A stretch of DNA of 64,000 bases from an uncultured Allobosea sp. (GTDB taxonomy: Bacteria; Pseudomonadota; Alphaproteobacteria; Rhizobiales; Beijerinckiaceae): positions 33,284-97,283 of the forward strand of contig NZ_CAMFKW010000016.1 of NCBI RefSeq assembly GCF_945957345.1. Direction: 5' to 3'. This document shows positions 1 to 9,218 of this stretch, piece by piece. How positions within the stretch are numbered: position 1 is the first letter of the stretch; each line of letters opens with the position of its first letter. Below the pieces are notes generated by a model. It was not told where the DNA came from, did not search any database, and saw only the letters and a program-made list of their open reading frames with translations. The translations under genes were made by a program, and so were the position numbers.

Positions 1-393
1 CAGGAGCTGCAGGAGCGCTTCGACATCGCCTATCTCTTCATCTCGCACGACCTGCGCGTGGTGAAGAAGCTCTCGCACCGCATTGCCGTGATGTATCTCG
101 GCCAGATCGTTGAGGAAGGCCCGACCGACCCGGTCTATCGGGAGCCTATGCACCCCTATACGATGGCCCTGCTCGCCGCGATTCCTGACCTTTCGGCCTC
201 GCGCTCGGCCCGGCCCGTCCGGCTCGCGGGCGATCCACCCTCGCCGGCCAACCCGCCTTCCGGCTGCCATTTCCACACGCGCTGTCCCCATGCCCGCCCG
301 CGCTGCTCGGCCGAGATGCCGAGCCTGCGCCCGTTCGGCGAGGGCCGCAGCGTCCGCTGCCATTTTGCTGGTGAACTGGGAGTTGCGTCATGA
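1..393 (+). CDS. Oligopeptide/dipeptide ABC transporter ATP-binding protein, C-terminal part (DppF/OppF type)
   Basis: The reading frame is open from base 1, so the 5' part lies outside the window; 130 residues are visible. The H-loop FISHDL (visible residues 14-19) and the cysteine-rich C-terminal extension (HTRCP ... RC, about residues 91-101) are typical of peptide-importer ATPases of the OppF/DppF branch. The protein would energise import through the two permeases encoded at 1112 and 2049. It ends in an ATGA overlap with the phosphodiesterase gene at 390, which indicates one transcription unit. Family assignment is firm; substrate is unknown. Confidence 0.9.
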   Translation, partial: QELQERFDIAYLFISHDLRVVKKLSHRIAVMYLGQIVEEGPTDPVYREPMHPYTMALLAAIPDLSASRSARPVRLAGDPPSPANPPSGCHFHTRCPHARPRCSAEMPSLRPFGEGRSVRCHFAGELGVAS

Positions 394-1115
394 TCCGGCC
401 GCTCGTCATCGCCCATCGCGGCCACTCCGCCCGCTATCCCGAGAACACGCTGGAGGCCTATCGCGCCGCGATCGCGTCCGGCGCCGATCTCGTCGAGACC
501 GATGCACGGCTCAGCGCCGACGGCGTCGTCGTCGCCTCGCATGATCCCGATCTCGTGCGGGTCGCCGGCGACGACGCCGCGATCGCCGAGACGTCTCTCG
601 AAGACCTCAAGGCCATCGCCCGCTCCGGCGGCGTCCAACTCGCGACGCTGGCCGAGGCGCTCGCCGCAATCTGCCCGCATCGCCAGGCGCTGATCGACAT
701 CAAGACGAAAGACCTCGCGATCATCGATGCGGTGCTCGCGGTGATCCGGGAACTCGGCGTCGTCGATCGGGTCTGGGTCGGCGCGCGCGAGGTGCTTCAG
801 GTTGCGCATGCCACGCTGACGGTGCCGGGCATCCGGATGCTCGCCTTCCTGCCCGACAAATCCAATCCGGATCATTATGCCGCCGCCGGCGCGAGCGCTT
901 TCCGTATCTGGGAAGGCAATCTCGACGGCCCGGTCGCGACGCGCTTGCTGGGGCGCGTACCGGTCTGGGTCACCGCAGGCGGCAAAGGCACCGGCCGCAT
1001 CGTCGGCGATGTCGATGGCGACAGCCTCCTGCGCATCCTCGCGCATGCGCCGCAGGCTGTGCTGCTCAACGATCCCGACCTGCTGACGGGCTTCCAGAGC
1101 CGCAAGGCGTCGTGA
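390..1115 (+). CDS. Glycerophosphodiester phosphodiesterase family protein
   Basis: The 241-residue protein begins with AHRG (residues 8-11), followed by ENTLEAY and ETD (near residue 39) and SHDPDL. These are the HRG, ENT and metal-binding acidic motifs of the GDPD family, which hydrolyses glycerophosphodiesters to glycerol-3-phosphate and an alcohol. Length matches UgpQ-type cytoplasmic enzymes and no signal peptide is visible. The start overlaps the upstream ATPase stop by 4 bases, and the stop overlaps the next permease. Placement inside a peptide-type rather than Ugp-type importer operon is unusual and suggests the transporter may carry a glycerophosphodiester-like compound. That is inference. 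Confidence 0.85.
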   Translation: MIRPLVIAHRGHSARYPENTLEAYRAAIASGADLVETDARLSADGVVVASHDPDLVRVAGDDAAIAETSLEDLKAIARSGGVQLATLAEALAAICPHRQALIDIKTKDLAIIDAVLAVIRELGVVDRVWVGAREVLQVAHATLTVPGIRMLAFLPDKSNPDHYAAAGASAFRIWEGNLDGPVATRLLGRVPVWVTAGGKGTGRIVGDVDGDSLLRILAHAPQAVLLNDPDLLTGFQSRKAS

Positions 1116-2047
1116 TGCCGGGACGGCTCTTCCTGGCGAAGTTCGCGCGTGGCCTGCTGACCGTATGGCTGATCGTGACGCTGACCTTCGTCGCGCTCAA
1201 TCTCTCGGGCGATCCGATCGAGGCGCTGGTCGGCGACCAGGCTCCGGCCGAGGTCATCGCGCATTACCGCGAGAAATTCGGGCTCGACCGGCCGCTCTGG
1301 CAGCAATACGTCTCCTATGTCGCGGGGATCGCACAGGGCGATTTCGGCTTGTCGCTCTCTGACCAGCGGCCCGCCATCGACCTCATCGCCGCCGCCCTTC
1401 CCCGCACGCTTCGGCTCGGGCTCACGGCCTTCGTGCTCGGCCTCGTCCTCGGCGTCGGGCTCGGCATCGTCGCGGCGCTCAACCGCAACCGGCCGATCGA
1501 CCGCTTCGTGATGAGCTTCGCCGTGCTCGGCTTCAGCCTGCCGAATTTCTTCCTGGGCATCCTGCTGATCCTGCTGTTCTCGTTGCATTGGCGCCTGCTG
1601 CCGAGTTCGGGCGACCAGACGATCTGGCACCTGATCCTGCCGGCGATCACGCTGGGTACGCATTTCGCCGGCACCTTCGCCCGCTTCACCCGCTCGGCCA
1701 TGCTCGAGGTGCTCAACAAGCAATATGTCGTCGCCGCCCGCGCCAAGGGCGTGCCGCGGCCGCGCCGGGTGCTCTGGCATGCCCTGCCCAATGCCGCGAT
1801 CCCGATCATCACGATCATCGGCCTCAAGCTCGGCGACCTCGTCGCTGGTTCGATCATCGTTGAAACGGTGTTCGCCGTGCCGGGCGTCGGCCGGTTGCTG
1901 GTCAACGCGGTGACCTCACGCGATTTCGCGCTGGTGCAGGCGATCCTGATCATGACCTCGATCACGATGGTGCTGGCCAATCTCGCCGTCGACGCGATCT
2001 ATGCGCTGATCGACCCGCGCATGCGCGCCGCCCGGTCGGAGCGCTGA
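1112..2047 (+). CDS. ABC transporter permease, DppB/OppB type
   Basis: About 310 residues, with an N-terminal membrane anchor, the characteristic early periplasmic segment (residues 40-95, including FGLDRPLW and GDFGLSLS) and a binding-protein-dependent transport core with the EAA-type loop (YVVAARAKGVPR, near residue 207). It should form the channel with the DppC-like permease that begins 2 bases downstream. Two starts are possible: GTG at 1112, or ATG at 1115, which gives a one-base TGATG overlap with the upstream stop. I cannot decide between them, and the difference is one residue. Confidence 0.9.
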   Translation: MMPGRLFLAKFARGLLTVWLIVTLTFVALNLSGDPIEALVGDQAPAEVIAHYREKFGLDRPLWQQYVSYVAGIAQGDFGLSLSDQRPAIDLIAAALPRTLRLGLTAFVLGLVLGVGLGIVAALNRNRPIDRFVMSFAVLGFSLPNFFLGILLILLFSLHWRLLPSSGDQTIWHLILPAITLGTHFAGTFARFTRSAMLEVLNKQYVVAARAKGVPRPRRVLWHALPNAAIPIITIIGLKLGDLVAGSIIVETVFAVPGVGRLLVNAVTSRDFALVQAILIMTSITMVLANLAVDAIYALIDPRMRAARSER

Positions 2048-2048
2048 G

Positions 2049-2930
2049 ATGGCGCTGACCACCCTCTTCCGCCGGAAGGACGATGCACCGGTGAAAGCCG
2101 AGGCGCGCTATCCAGCCATCGTGATCGCAGCGCTGATACTGCTCGGCCTGATCCTGATGATCTTTCTCTTCGCCGACTGGCTGGCGCCTTACGACTACCG
2201 CACGCAATCGCTATTGAAGCGCCTGAAGCCGCCGAGCTTTCTCGGCGGCCTGCCCGAGCACTTGCTGGGAACCGACGAACTCGGCCGCGATGTGCTCAGC
2301 CGCCTGATCTACGCAATCCGCTTCAGCGTGCTCGTCGCACTTGGCGGCACGCTGATCGGCGCCTTGATCGGCACCACGCTTGGCTTCATCGCTGCCCATT
2401 TCCGGGGACTCACCGAGGAGGCCATCATGATGCTGGCGGACGTGCAGGCGTCCCTGCCCTTCATGATGATCGCGCTGGCGCTGATCGCCCTGTTCGGCGG
2501 CGGCTTCTTCCTCTTCGTCGCGATCATGGGCTTCTATGGTTGGGAGGTGTTCGCGCGATTGACGCGCGGCGTCGTCATCGCCGCCAATACGCAGGACTAC
2601 GCGACGGCCGTAACGGCGCTCGGCGCGCCGGCCCGTCATGTCTATCTCCGGCATGTGCTGCCGAACATCCTGAGCGTGCTGATCGTCCAGTTCACGCTGA
2701 ATTTCCCGCAGGTGATCCTGCTGGAGACCTCGCTCTCCTTCCTCGGCCTCGGCATCCGCCCGCCACTGACCAGCCTCGGCCAGATGCTCGGTGCCGGCCG
2801 CGCATACCTGACAAGCGCATGGTGGATCGCGGTGCTGCCGGGCATGGCGATCTTCCTGACGACGATGTCTATCTCGATCGTCGGCGACTGGATAAGGGAC
2901 CGGCTCGACCCGACGCTGCAGGCGCGCTGA
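2049..2930 (+). CDS. ABC transporter permease, DppC/OppC type
   Basis: 293 residues. The N-terminal cytoplasmic segment and first membrane helix (residues about 19-40) are followed by the DppC signature LLGTDELGRDVLSR and an EAA loop (YATAVTALGAPARHVYLRHV). This is the partner of the permease encoded just upstream. It is the last gene of the operon before a convergent AraC gene. No binding-protein gene for this system is inside the window; it probably lies to the left. Confidence 0.9.
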   Translation: MALTTLFRRKDDAPVKAEARYPAIVIAALILLGLILMIFLFADWLAPYDYRTQSLLKRLKPPSFLGGLPEHLLGTDELGRDVLSRLIYAIRFSVLVALGGTLIGALIGTTLGFIAAHFRGLTEEAIMMLADVQASLPFMMIALALIALFGGGFFLFVAIMGFYGWEVFARLTRGVVIAANTQDYATAVTALGAPARHVYLRHVLPNILSVLIVQFTLNFPQVILLETSLSFLGLGIRPPLTSLGQMLGAGRAYLTSAWWIAVLPGMAIFLTTMSISIVGDWIRDRLDPTLQAR

Positions 2931-2940
2931 CCGGTTCTCG

Positions 2941-3699
2941 TCAGGACAGGTCCGTGCGGCCGAGGACGCGTCGCGCAGCCGTCCGCAGTGCGCGCTGGTC
3001 GGGATAGCCGACCGCCCTGACGATCTGACGCGGCAGCGCGCCATCGCTCGCCATGGTCATGGCGCGGAGCACGCGAAGGCGCGTGCGCCAGTCGCCGAAG
3101 CTCAGGCCGGTCTCCGCCCGGAAGCGGCGCGTCAATGTGCGGCGGCTCGCGCCGGCACGCTCGGCCCAGCCGTCGAGATCGATGTCAAGTGCGGGGTCCT
3201 TCAGGAGCGCATCGCAGATCCGCCGCAGACGAGGATCACGCGGCAAGGGAAGCGTCAACGCGGTTTCAGGCGCGCGCGCGATCTCGTCGAGGATCAGCGC
3301 GGCGAGATGCCCGCCGCGCCCGGCTTCGTCATAGAGCATCGGCTCTGCCGAGAGCGCCTCCAGCGCCGAGGCGAGCAAGGACGAGACCTCCAGCACGCGG
3401 CACCCTATCGGCAGGACGCCGACCGCTTCGGGCGCGATATAGGCCGAGCACATCGAAACCGCGCCGTGCATCCTGACCTCGTGGGACAGGCGCGGCGGAA
3501 TCCAGAGCGCATGCCGGGCCGGCAGGACCCAGGTGCCATCCTCCGCCCGCACGAGCGTCAAACCAGCGGTAGCATAGAGAAGCTGCGCGCGCGGATGGCT
3601 GTGCCAGCCGGTGCTCGCACCGGTCTCGTAGCTTCTCGGCATCACAGCGACCGCGCGCGGCACGGTCTGGTAGGCCTCGCTCTCGCTGCGCATCATCAT
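2941..3699 (-). CDS. AraC family transcriptional regulator with cupin-like sensor domain
   Basis: About 252 residues. The N-terminal half carries a cupin-type pattern (GWHSHPRAQLLY, about residues 31-42) and the C-terminal half an AraC helix-turn-helix pair (AGASRRTLTRRFRAETGLSF and AVGYPDQRALRTAARRVLG). The protein stops only five residues after the second helix-turn-helix, so its C-terminus is short. The architecture resembles the NimR/RipA type that controls a divergent MFS exporter, which is the arrangement here (MFS gene at 3787). Several in-frame starts lie close together (GTG 3705, ATG 3699, 3696 and 3693). The choice of 3699 is arbitrary. Confidence 0.85.
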   Translation of the reverse strand: MMMRSESEAYQTVPRAVAVMPRSYETGASTGWHSHPRAQLLYATAGLTLVRAEDGTWVLPARHALWIPPRLSHEVRMHGAVSMCSAYIAPEAVGVLPIGCRVLEVSSLLASALEALSAEPMLYDEAGRGGHLAALILDEIARAPETALTLPLPRDPRLRRICDALLKDPALDIDLDGWAERAGASRRTLTRRFRAETGLSFGDWRTRLRVLRAMTMASDGALPRQIVRAVGYPDQRALRTAARRVLGRTDLS

Positions 3700-3786
3700 T
3701 CTCACTTGGCCCGATCATGTCGAATAACGACCCTAAAGGCCTAACGGGTCAAGCTAGAGTAAAGCGTCATCATCGCGAGCCCGCCC

Positions 3787-4986
3787 ATGAATCCTGAGAC
3801 GCTGTCCAAGCGCACCCTTCTCTTCGTCAACGCCGCCCATGCGCTCGACCATTTCGTGCTGCTGATCTATCCGACGGCGGTGATCGCCATCGCGGCGCAG
3901 AGCAGCCTCAGCTATGCCGAGCTGATCGGCCTCGCCACGGGCGCCTTCGTCGCCTTCGGCCTCTGCTCGCTGCCGATGGGCTGGCTCTCGGACCGGTTCG
4001 GCCGGCGCAACATGCTCGCGGTCTTCTTCATCGGCTACGGGCTGTCCTGCCTCGGCGTCGCCAGCGCAGAGCAGCCTGCCGCCTTCGCCGGCTGGCTGCT
4101 CGTGCTCGGCGTGGCCTCGGCGATCTATCACCCGGTCGGCTCGACCATGCTGGTCAGCCATGCCCGCCAGCTCGGCCGCGATCTCGGCGTCAACGCCGTC
4201 TGGGGCAATCTCGGCGCGGCTTCGGCCGCCGGCGTCACCGCGCTGATCGCCGCAAGCTTCGGCTGGCGCTTCGCCTTCATCCTGCCGGGCCTCATCTGCC
4301 TCGTGCTGGGTGCGGCCTTCATCATGATGGTTCCCGGCGATGGCAACCCGTCCGCGAGCCGCTCCGGCAAGGCCGAACTCATTCCGGTCAGCCGGCCGAT
4401 GGCGCTGCTCGCGGTCTTCGCCGTCGCCATCATCGCAGGCGGCATGACCTTCAATATCACGACGATCTCGCTGCCGAAGGTGATCGACGAACGGCTAGGT
4501 CTCGATCTCCCCCTGGCGCTCACCGGCTCCCTGGTAACGCTGGTCTTCGTCTTCGGCGCTGCCACGCAATGGCTGATGGGCCGGCTGGTCGACCGCTATA
4601 CGCTACCGGCCCTGTTCGTCGGACTCGCTCTTCTCCAGCCGCTGGGCCTCGTGCTCGCGGCGACGACCTCCGGCGTGCCGCTGCTGCTCGGGCTCGTCCT
4701 GACCATGGCCGCGATCTACGGACAGGTCGTCGTCAACGATGCGATGGTCGCCCGCTATGTGCCGGCGCAGCACCGCGCCAAGGCGTTCAGCGTGCGCTAT
4801 TTCCTCGGCTTCACGGTCAGCGGCTTCGTCGTGCCGATGCTGGCCGTCCTCCATGCGCAGGGCGGGTTCGGGCTGGTGCTGGCGGGGGCGGCGGTGTTCG
4901 GCCTGATCGTCTGGTGCGCCGCGCTGGCCTTCTTTTTCATCGCGCAGTCCGCATCCGCGGCAAGCACCGTTCCAGCCGAACCGTAG
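3787..4986 (+). CDS. MFS transporter, Fsr-like exporter
   Basis: 399 residues with about twelve hydrophobic segments. The MFS loop 2-3 motif is visible (GWLSDRFGRRN, about residues 67-77). The opening segment, FVNAAHALDHFVLLIYPTAV, resembles the fosmidomycin-resistance (Fsr) group of drug exporters. It is divergent from an AraC regulator 87 bases away, suggesting inducible efflux of a small toxic compound. The substrate cannot be read from sequence. Confidence 0.85.
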   Translation: MNPETLSKRTLLFVNAAHALDHFVLLIYPTAVIAIAAQSSLSYAELIGLATGAFVAFGLCSLPMGWLSDRFGRRNMLAVFFIGYGLSCLGVASAEQPAAFAGWLLVLGVASAIYHPVGSTMLVSHARQLGRDLGVNAVWGNLGAASAAGVTALIAASFGWRFAFILPGLICLVLGAAFIMMVPGDGNPSASRSGKAELIPVSRPMALLAVFAVAIIAGGMTFNITTISLPKVIDERLGLDLPLALTGSLVTLVFVFGAATQWLMGRLVDRYTLPALFVGLALLQPLGLVLAATTSGVPLLLGLVLTMAAIYGQVVVNDAMVARYVPAQHRAKAFSVRYFLGFTVSGFVVPMLAVLHAQGGFGLVLAGAAVFGLIVWCAALAFFFIAQSASAASTVPAEP

Positions 4987-5039
4987 GCTTCGGGCAGCGC
5001 AAGCCGTCAGGCGATCACTGAAACGAGACTGGGACCATC

Positions 5040-5061
5040 GCCCCGCCATGCATGGCGGGGC
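5040..5061 (+). terminator. Perfect GC-rich palindrome, probable transcription end of the MFS gene
   Basis: A 22-base perfect palindrome with arms GCCCCGCCATG and CATGGCGGGGC, 53 bases after the MFS stop codon. There is no T-tract behind it, so it is not a textbook intrinsic terminator. A role in mRNA end protection or termination is inference. Confidence 0.5.
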
Positions 5062-5105
5062 TCAACCGCGTCTGATCATGCGTTTCTAACATCTCACAAA
5101 GCAAT

Positions 5106-5118
5106 TGTCAGATGTCAT
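5106..5118 (+). promoter_or_regulatory. Candidate GntR operator: direct repeat TGTCA-GA-TGTCA
   Basis: The short direct repeat TGTCAGATGTCA lies about 20 bases upstream of the GntR gene start, in the only intergenic gap in front of this long operon. FCD-type GntR regulators commonly autoregulate from such a site, though usually via an inverted rather than a direct repeat. This is weak evidence from position and repetition only. Confidence 0.3.
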
Positions 5119-5138
5119 GAAGTGAGCCAGCATGGCAC

Positions 5139-5918
5139 ATGCTCGATCAATCGCCCTTCTCTCTGCCCAAGCCACCGGTGGCGGAGAGCGACATCGCCTT
5201 CGCGAGCCGGCGCCTGCGGCAGGCGCTCGTCCGCTGCGAACTCGCGCCGGGCACCTATGTTCATGAAGGCGATCTCACCCAGCGCTTCGGGCTCGGGCGT
5301 GCGGCGGTCCGCGTCGCGCTGACCGAACTTGCGACAGCGGGCTTCGTCATCCGGCATGCGCGGCAGGGCTGGCGCGTCGCGACGGTCGACGGCGCGCTCG
5401 CAAGCGCGATCATCGAGGCTCGGACGCGGATCGAACCCGCGCTGGTCGAGAAACCGCTCGATGAAGGCAGCATTGCGCTGCTCGGCAGTCTGCGAGGGGC
5501 GATCGACGCTGTCATCGGGCGGGACGATCCTTCCGCGCGTACCATGGCGCAACAGCTCTGCCGGCAGGCGCTCGATCTCCTGACGCAAAGGGCCGGCGGC
5601 TTCATCGAGACTTGGCTGCGCGATCTCTGGGACCACACCGAGCGCCTGACACGTTCGCTCGAACTCGCCGGCGCGACGCCGCCTGCAATCGATCCGCGCC
5701 AACTGCTCGACGCCCTGCTGCGCGGCGATCGCGCGGCCGCACTTGCGGCGCTCCAGGACGAGCAGAAGCGCTTCACCGATGCGGTCGCACACGGCTTCCT
5801 CGCCGCCGCCTGCCTGCTTCCGCAGAACGAGCCCGTTTCCGTGCGTAGCCGCAAGCCGCGCAAAGGGACGAACGACTGCAAGCCATCACCCGCCCTTTCC
5901 GAGGAGAAATCGCGATGA
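5139..5918 (+). CDS. GntR family transcriptional regulator (FadR/FCD type)
   Basis: 259 residues. An N-terminal winged helix (about residues 20-85: APGTYVHEGDLTQRFGLGRAA, then GFVIRHARQGWRVA) is followed by an all-helical ligand-binding domain as in FCD regulators. The metal-binding histidines of the classical FCD domain are not obvious, so the domain may be divergent. The stop overlaps the binding-protein start (5915) by 4 bases, so the regulator is the first gene of the operon it probably controls. The C-terminal tail is basic and low-complexity. Confidence 0.8.
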   Translation: MLDQSPFSLPKPPVAESDIAFASRRLRQALVRCELAPGTYVHEGDLTQRFGLGRAAVRVALTELATAGFVIRHARQGWRVATVDGALASAIIEARTRIEPALVEKPLDEGSIALLGSLRGAIDAVIGRDDPSARTMAQQLCRQALDLLTQRAGGFIETWLRDLWDHTERLTRSLELAGATPPAIDPRQLLDALLRGDRAAALAALQDEQKRFTDAVAHGFLAAACLLPQNEPVSVRSRKPRKGTNDCKPSPALSEEKSR

Positions 5919-7420
5919 ATCGTGTTTCGAAAGCCGCAGCCGCCTTCCTCGTCGCCACCGCGCTCGGCCTCGCGGCCGGGCCGGCTCTGGCCGCCAAGGA
6001 CCGTTTCGTCGTCGATCTCGTCAACGAGCCGTCCTCGCTCGACCCGCAGGTGCAGTGGAACCCGGACAGCTACTATGTCTACCGGAACATCTTCGACAAC
6101 CTCGTCACCCGCGACGACAAGGGCGCGATCATCCCGCAGGTCGCCACCGCTTGGAAGCAGGTCTCGGATACCGAGATCGAGTTCGATCTGCGCAGCGACA
6201 TCGCCTTCCATGACGGCTCGAAGCTGACCGCCGACGACGTCGTCTACAGCGTCAAGCGCATCACCGATCCGAAATTCGCCAGCCCCCAGCTCGGCCAGTT
6301 CGACAAGATCACCGATGCGGTCGCGCTCTCGCCGACCAAGGTGAAGCTCGTCACCGCCGGCCCCTATCCGGCGCTGCTGGCGCAACTCGTCAAGCTCTCG
6401 ATCGTGCCCAAGGCCATCGTCGAGGCCGTCGGCAAGGACGCCTTCAACCTGAAGCCGGTCGGCAGCGGCCCCTACAAGTTCGAATCCTGGCAGCGCGGCG
6501 TGAACGTGCAGCTCACGCGCAACGATGCCTATTGGGGCACCAAGGCCCCGTTCCCGACGGTGATCTTCCGGGCGGTTCCGGACGCAGCGACGCGGCTCGC
6601 CAATCTTCAGGCCGGCGCGAGCGACCTCGTGGTCACGCTCGATGCCGACCAGGCCGGCCAGCTCAAGGTCTCGCCCAAAGCCCAGGCCCTGATCGGCCTG
6701 ACCGAGCGTGTCGCCTATGTCCGGCTCAATACGACCAAGCCGCCCTTCGACAATCCCAAGCTCCGACTCGCGGCGGCCTATGCGATCGACAAGCAGGCGA
6801 TGATCGACGGCCTGCTCGGCGGCTACGACAAGCAGGTGCCGGAACTGCTGACCCCCGCCATCTTCGGCTGGGTCGATGGCATCAAGGCGCCGGAGCACGA
6901 CCTCGCCAAGGCCAAGGCGCTGATTGCCGAGGCTGGCCCGGCCGCGAAGGCGGAGATCGACCTCTCGACCGCGCCGGTCTTCGACCAGCGCATCGTCCAG
7001 GCGATCCAGCAGATGCTGGTCGATGCGGGCTTCAACGTGAAAATCGCGATGTCGGACATGGCGACCTATCTGAAGCGCGCCCAAGCCGGGCCGGAGACGA
7101 CATCGCTGCTCAGCTTCGGCCGCTGGTCCTGCGCCTGCCAGGATGCCGACGGCGTGCTCTTCCCGCTGCTGCACAAGAGCAGCGGCTGGTCGGCCTATCG
7201 CAATCCGAAGATGGACGCCCTGCTGGAAGAGGCCCGCGCCACACTGGACACGAACAAGCGCCTCGCGGCCTACAAGCAGGTGCATGAGATCGTCGCCGCC
7301 GACGTGCCGGTCGTGCCGCTCTATCAGGCCGTGGTGATCTATGGCGCGGCCAAGAACCTGACCTTCCAGCCGACGCCCAACGAAAGCATGTTCTTGAACC
7401 GGATGAGCTGGAAGGACTGA
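5915..7420 (+). CDS. ABC transporter substrate-binding protein, family 5 (peptide/nickel type)
   Basis: 501 residues. A Sec signal peptide is clear (MNRVSKAAAAFLVATALGL, cleavage after PALA near residue 27). The mature protein shows the family 5 hallmarks EPSSLDPQ, IFDNLVTRD, and FHDGSKLTADDVVYS near residues 102-116. It captures the substrate in the periplasm for the permeases encoded next. Family 5 proteins bind peptides, opines, glutathione, oligosaccharides or metal chelates. The gamma-glutamyltransferase in the same operon suggests a gamma-glutamyl compound, which is inference. Confidence 0.92.
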   Translation: MNRVSKAAAAFLVATALGLAAGPALAAKDRFVVDLVNEPSSLDPQVQWNPDSYYVYRNIFDNLVTRDDKGAIIPQVATAWKQVSDTEIEFDLRSDIAFHDGSKLTADDVVYSVKRITDPKFASPQLGQFDKITDAVALSPTKVKLVTAGPYPALLAQLVKLSIVPKAIVEAVGKDAFNLKPVGSGPYKFESWQRGVNVQLTRNDAYWGTKAPFPTVIFRAVPDAATRLANLQAGASDLVVTLDADQAGQLKVSPKAQALIGLTERVAYVRLNTTKPPFDNPKLRLAAAYAIDKQAMIDGLLGGYDKQVPELLTPAIFGWVDGIKAPEHDLAKAKALIAEAGPAAKAEIDLSTAPVFDQRIVQAIQQMLVDAGFNVKIAMSDMATYLKRAQAGPETTSLLSFGRWSCACQDADGVLFPLLHKSSGWSAYRNPKMDALLEEARATLDTNKRLAAYKQVHEIVAADVPVVPLYQAVVIYGAAKNLTFQPTPNESMFLNRMSWKD

Positions 7421-7426
7421 GCCGCC

Positions 7427-8353
7427 GTGCCGGGTTTCCTGATCCGCCGGCTGGGCCAGGCGCTCGTCACCATCCTCGGGGTGGTGACGCTGATCTTCTT
7501 CGTCCAGCGCCTGACGGGAGACCCGACCTATCTGCTCGTCCCGGAAACGGCGACGCAGGCCGATATCGCGGCCTTGCGCCACCAGCTCGGCTTCGACCGG
7601 CCGCTGGTGGTGCAGTATCTCGACTTCCTCGGAGAGCTCGCGCGTTTCGATCTCGGCCAGTCGGTGGTGCAGCGCGTGCCGGTGACCACGATCATCGCCT
7701 CGCGCCTGCCCTATACGCTGATGCTGGCGGCCGGCGCGCTCCTCGTCGCCTGCGGCATCGGCGTGCCGATCGGTATCCTGCTCGCGATCTTCCGCAATTC
7801 GCCTGCCGCGAAGGCGGCCGCCGGCTTCGTCCTTGCCGCCCAGAGCATGCCGACCTTCTGGAGCGGCATCCTGATGATCCTGGTGTTCTCGGTGCTGCTC
7901 GGCTGGCTGCCGCCCTCCTCCACCGGCGGTCTCTCGCATCTCATCATGCCGTCCTTCGCGCTCGGCCTGCTCAGCATGGCGACCTTCGCGCGGATCACCC
8001 GCTCGGCCCTGTTCGACGAGCTCTCGAAGGACTATGTCCGCACCGCCCGCTCGCGCGGCGTCCGCAGCGGGCGATTGCTGATCCGCCATCTCGCGCGCAA
8101 CGCCTCGATCCCGGTCATTACCGTCGCGGCGCTCGAAATCTCGAACCTGCTGGCCGGTGCCGTCATCGTCGAGACGGTCTTCGCGTGGCCCGGCCTCGGA
8201 CAGGTCACCGTGCAGGCGATCCTGGCGCGCGATTTCATGATCGTGCAGGGCGTCGTCCTGCTCGGGGCCTTCGTCACCGTGCTGCTCAACCTCATGTCGG
8301 ACCTGCTCTACAGCCTGGTCGATCCGCGCATCGTGCTGGAGGGTGCGCCGTGA
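7427..8353 (+). CDS. ABC transporter permease, DppB type
   Basis: 308 residues, GTG start 6 bases after the binding-protein stop. It shows the DppB-type N-terminal helix, the LGFDRPLVVQYLDFLGEL segment and the EAA loop YVRTARSRGVRSG. Its last codons overlap the next permease start (GTGA). It forms the membrane channel together with the following gene product. Confidence 0.9.
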   Translation: MPGFLIRRLGQALVTILGVVTLIFFVQRLTGDPTYLLVPETATQADIAALRHQLGFDRPLVVQYLDFLGELARFDLGQSVVQRVPVTTIIASRLPYTLMLAAGALLVACGIGVPIGILLAIFRNSPAAKAAAGFVLAAQSMPTFWSGILMILVFSVLLGWLPPSSTGGLSHLIMPSFALGLLSMATFARITRSALFDELSKDYVRTARSRGVRSGRLLIRHLARNASIPVITVAALEISNLLAGAVIVETVFAWPGLGQVTVQAILARDFMIVQGVVLLGAFVTVLLNLMSDLLYSLVDPRIVLEGAP

Positions 8354-9207
8354 GCGTCGCAACCGCACGCCCGATGCCGCGCGGCCGGCGCAGCGCGCTA
8401 TGGCGCTGGTGGCCGGTGGGCATCATCGCGTTCGTCGTGCTGGTCGCGGTATTCGCGCCCTGGCTCGCGCCCTATGATCCCAACCAGCAGAACCTGCTGG
8501 GCCGGCTGAAGCCGCCCGGCACGGTCTCGCGCAGCTTCCATTACTGGCTCGGCAGCGACGAGCTCGGCCGCGATCTGCTCAGCCGCGTCATCCATGGCGC
8601 GCAGATATCGCTGATCGTCGCCTTCGCCTCGGTGATCCTTTCCGGCATCGTCGGCACGACGCTCGGCATGATCGCCGGCTATCGGCGCGGCTGGGTCGAG
8701 ATCGCGGTGATGCGCGTCGTCGACGTCTTCCTGTCGATCCCGGCGATCCTGCTCGCGATCATCACCGTCGCGGTGCTCGGCCCCGGCATCGTCAACGTCA
8801 TCATGGTGCTCGCGCTGACGCGCTGGCCGCGCTACGCCCGCATCGCCTACAGCCAGACGCTCTCCGTCGCGAACATGCCTTATGTCCGGCTCTCAGCGCT
8901 GATGGGGGCGAGCGCGCCGCGCGTGCTCTTTCGCCATGTCCTGCCCAATATCGTCGGCGCGGTCAGCGTCGTCGCGACGCTCGAGTTCGGCCTGATGATC
9001 CTGTTCGAGGCGGGGCTCTCCTTCCTCGGGCTTGGGGTGCAGCCGCCGACCGCGAGCTGGGGCGCGATGCTATCGACCGGCCGGAACTATGTCGCGACCG
9101 CGTGGTGGGTCGCGACGCTCCCCGGCGCCTGCCTGTTCGTGCTGGTGCTCGCCGTCAATCTCACCGGCGACGCCGTGCGCGACCGCCTCGATCCTCGCCA
9201 TCGCTAA
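8350..9207 (+). CDS. ABC transporter permease, DppC type
   Basis: 285 residues if the GTG at 8350 is used; this gives the usual 4-base GTGA overlap with the upstream stop. The DppC signature WLGSDELGRDLLSRV (near residue 67) and the EAA loop YVRLSALMGASAPRVLFRHV are present. Reading frames extending further upstream are only the shadow of the preceding permease. Confidence 0.9.
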   Translation: MSVATARPMPRGRRSALWRWWPVGIIAFVVLVAVFAPWLAPYDPNQQNLLGRLKPPGTVSRSFHYWLGSDELGRDLLSRVIHGAQISLIVAFASVILSGIVGTTLGMIAGYRRGWVEIAVMRVVDVFLSIPAILLAIITVAVLGPGIVNVIMVLALTRWPRYARIAYSQTLSVANMPYVRLSALMGASAPRVLFRHVLPNIVGAVSVVATLEFGLMILFEAGLSFLGLGVQPPTASWGAMLSTGRNYVATAWWVATLPGACLFVLVLAVNLTGDAVRDRLDPRHR

Positions 9208-9218
9208 GGAGTCAGCCC

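Noticed and set aside
5261..8368. A 1035-codon open frame on the minus strand
   Set aside because: It lies entirely opposite the GntR, binding-protein and permease genes, is rich in Arg, Asp, Gln and His as antisense of high-GC coding DNA usually is, and shows no domain motif.
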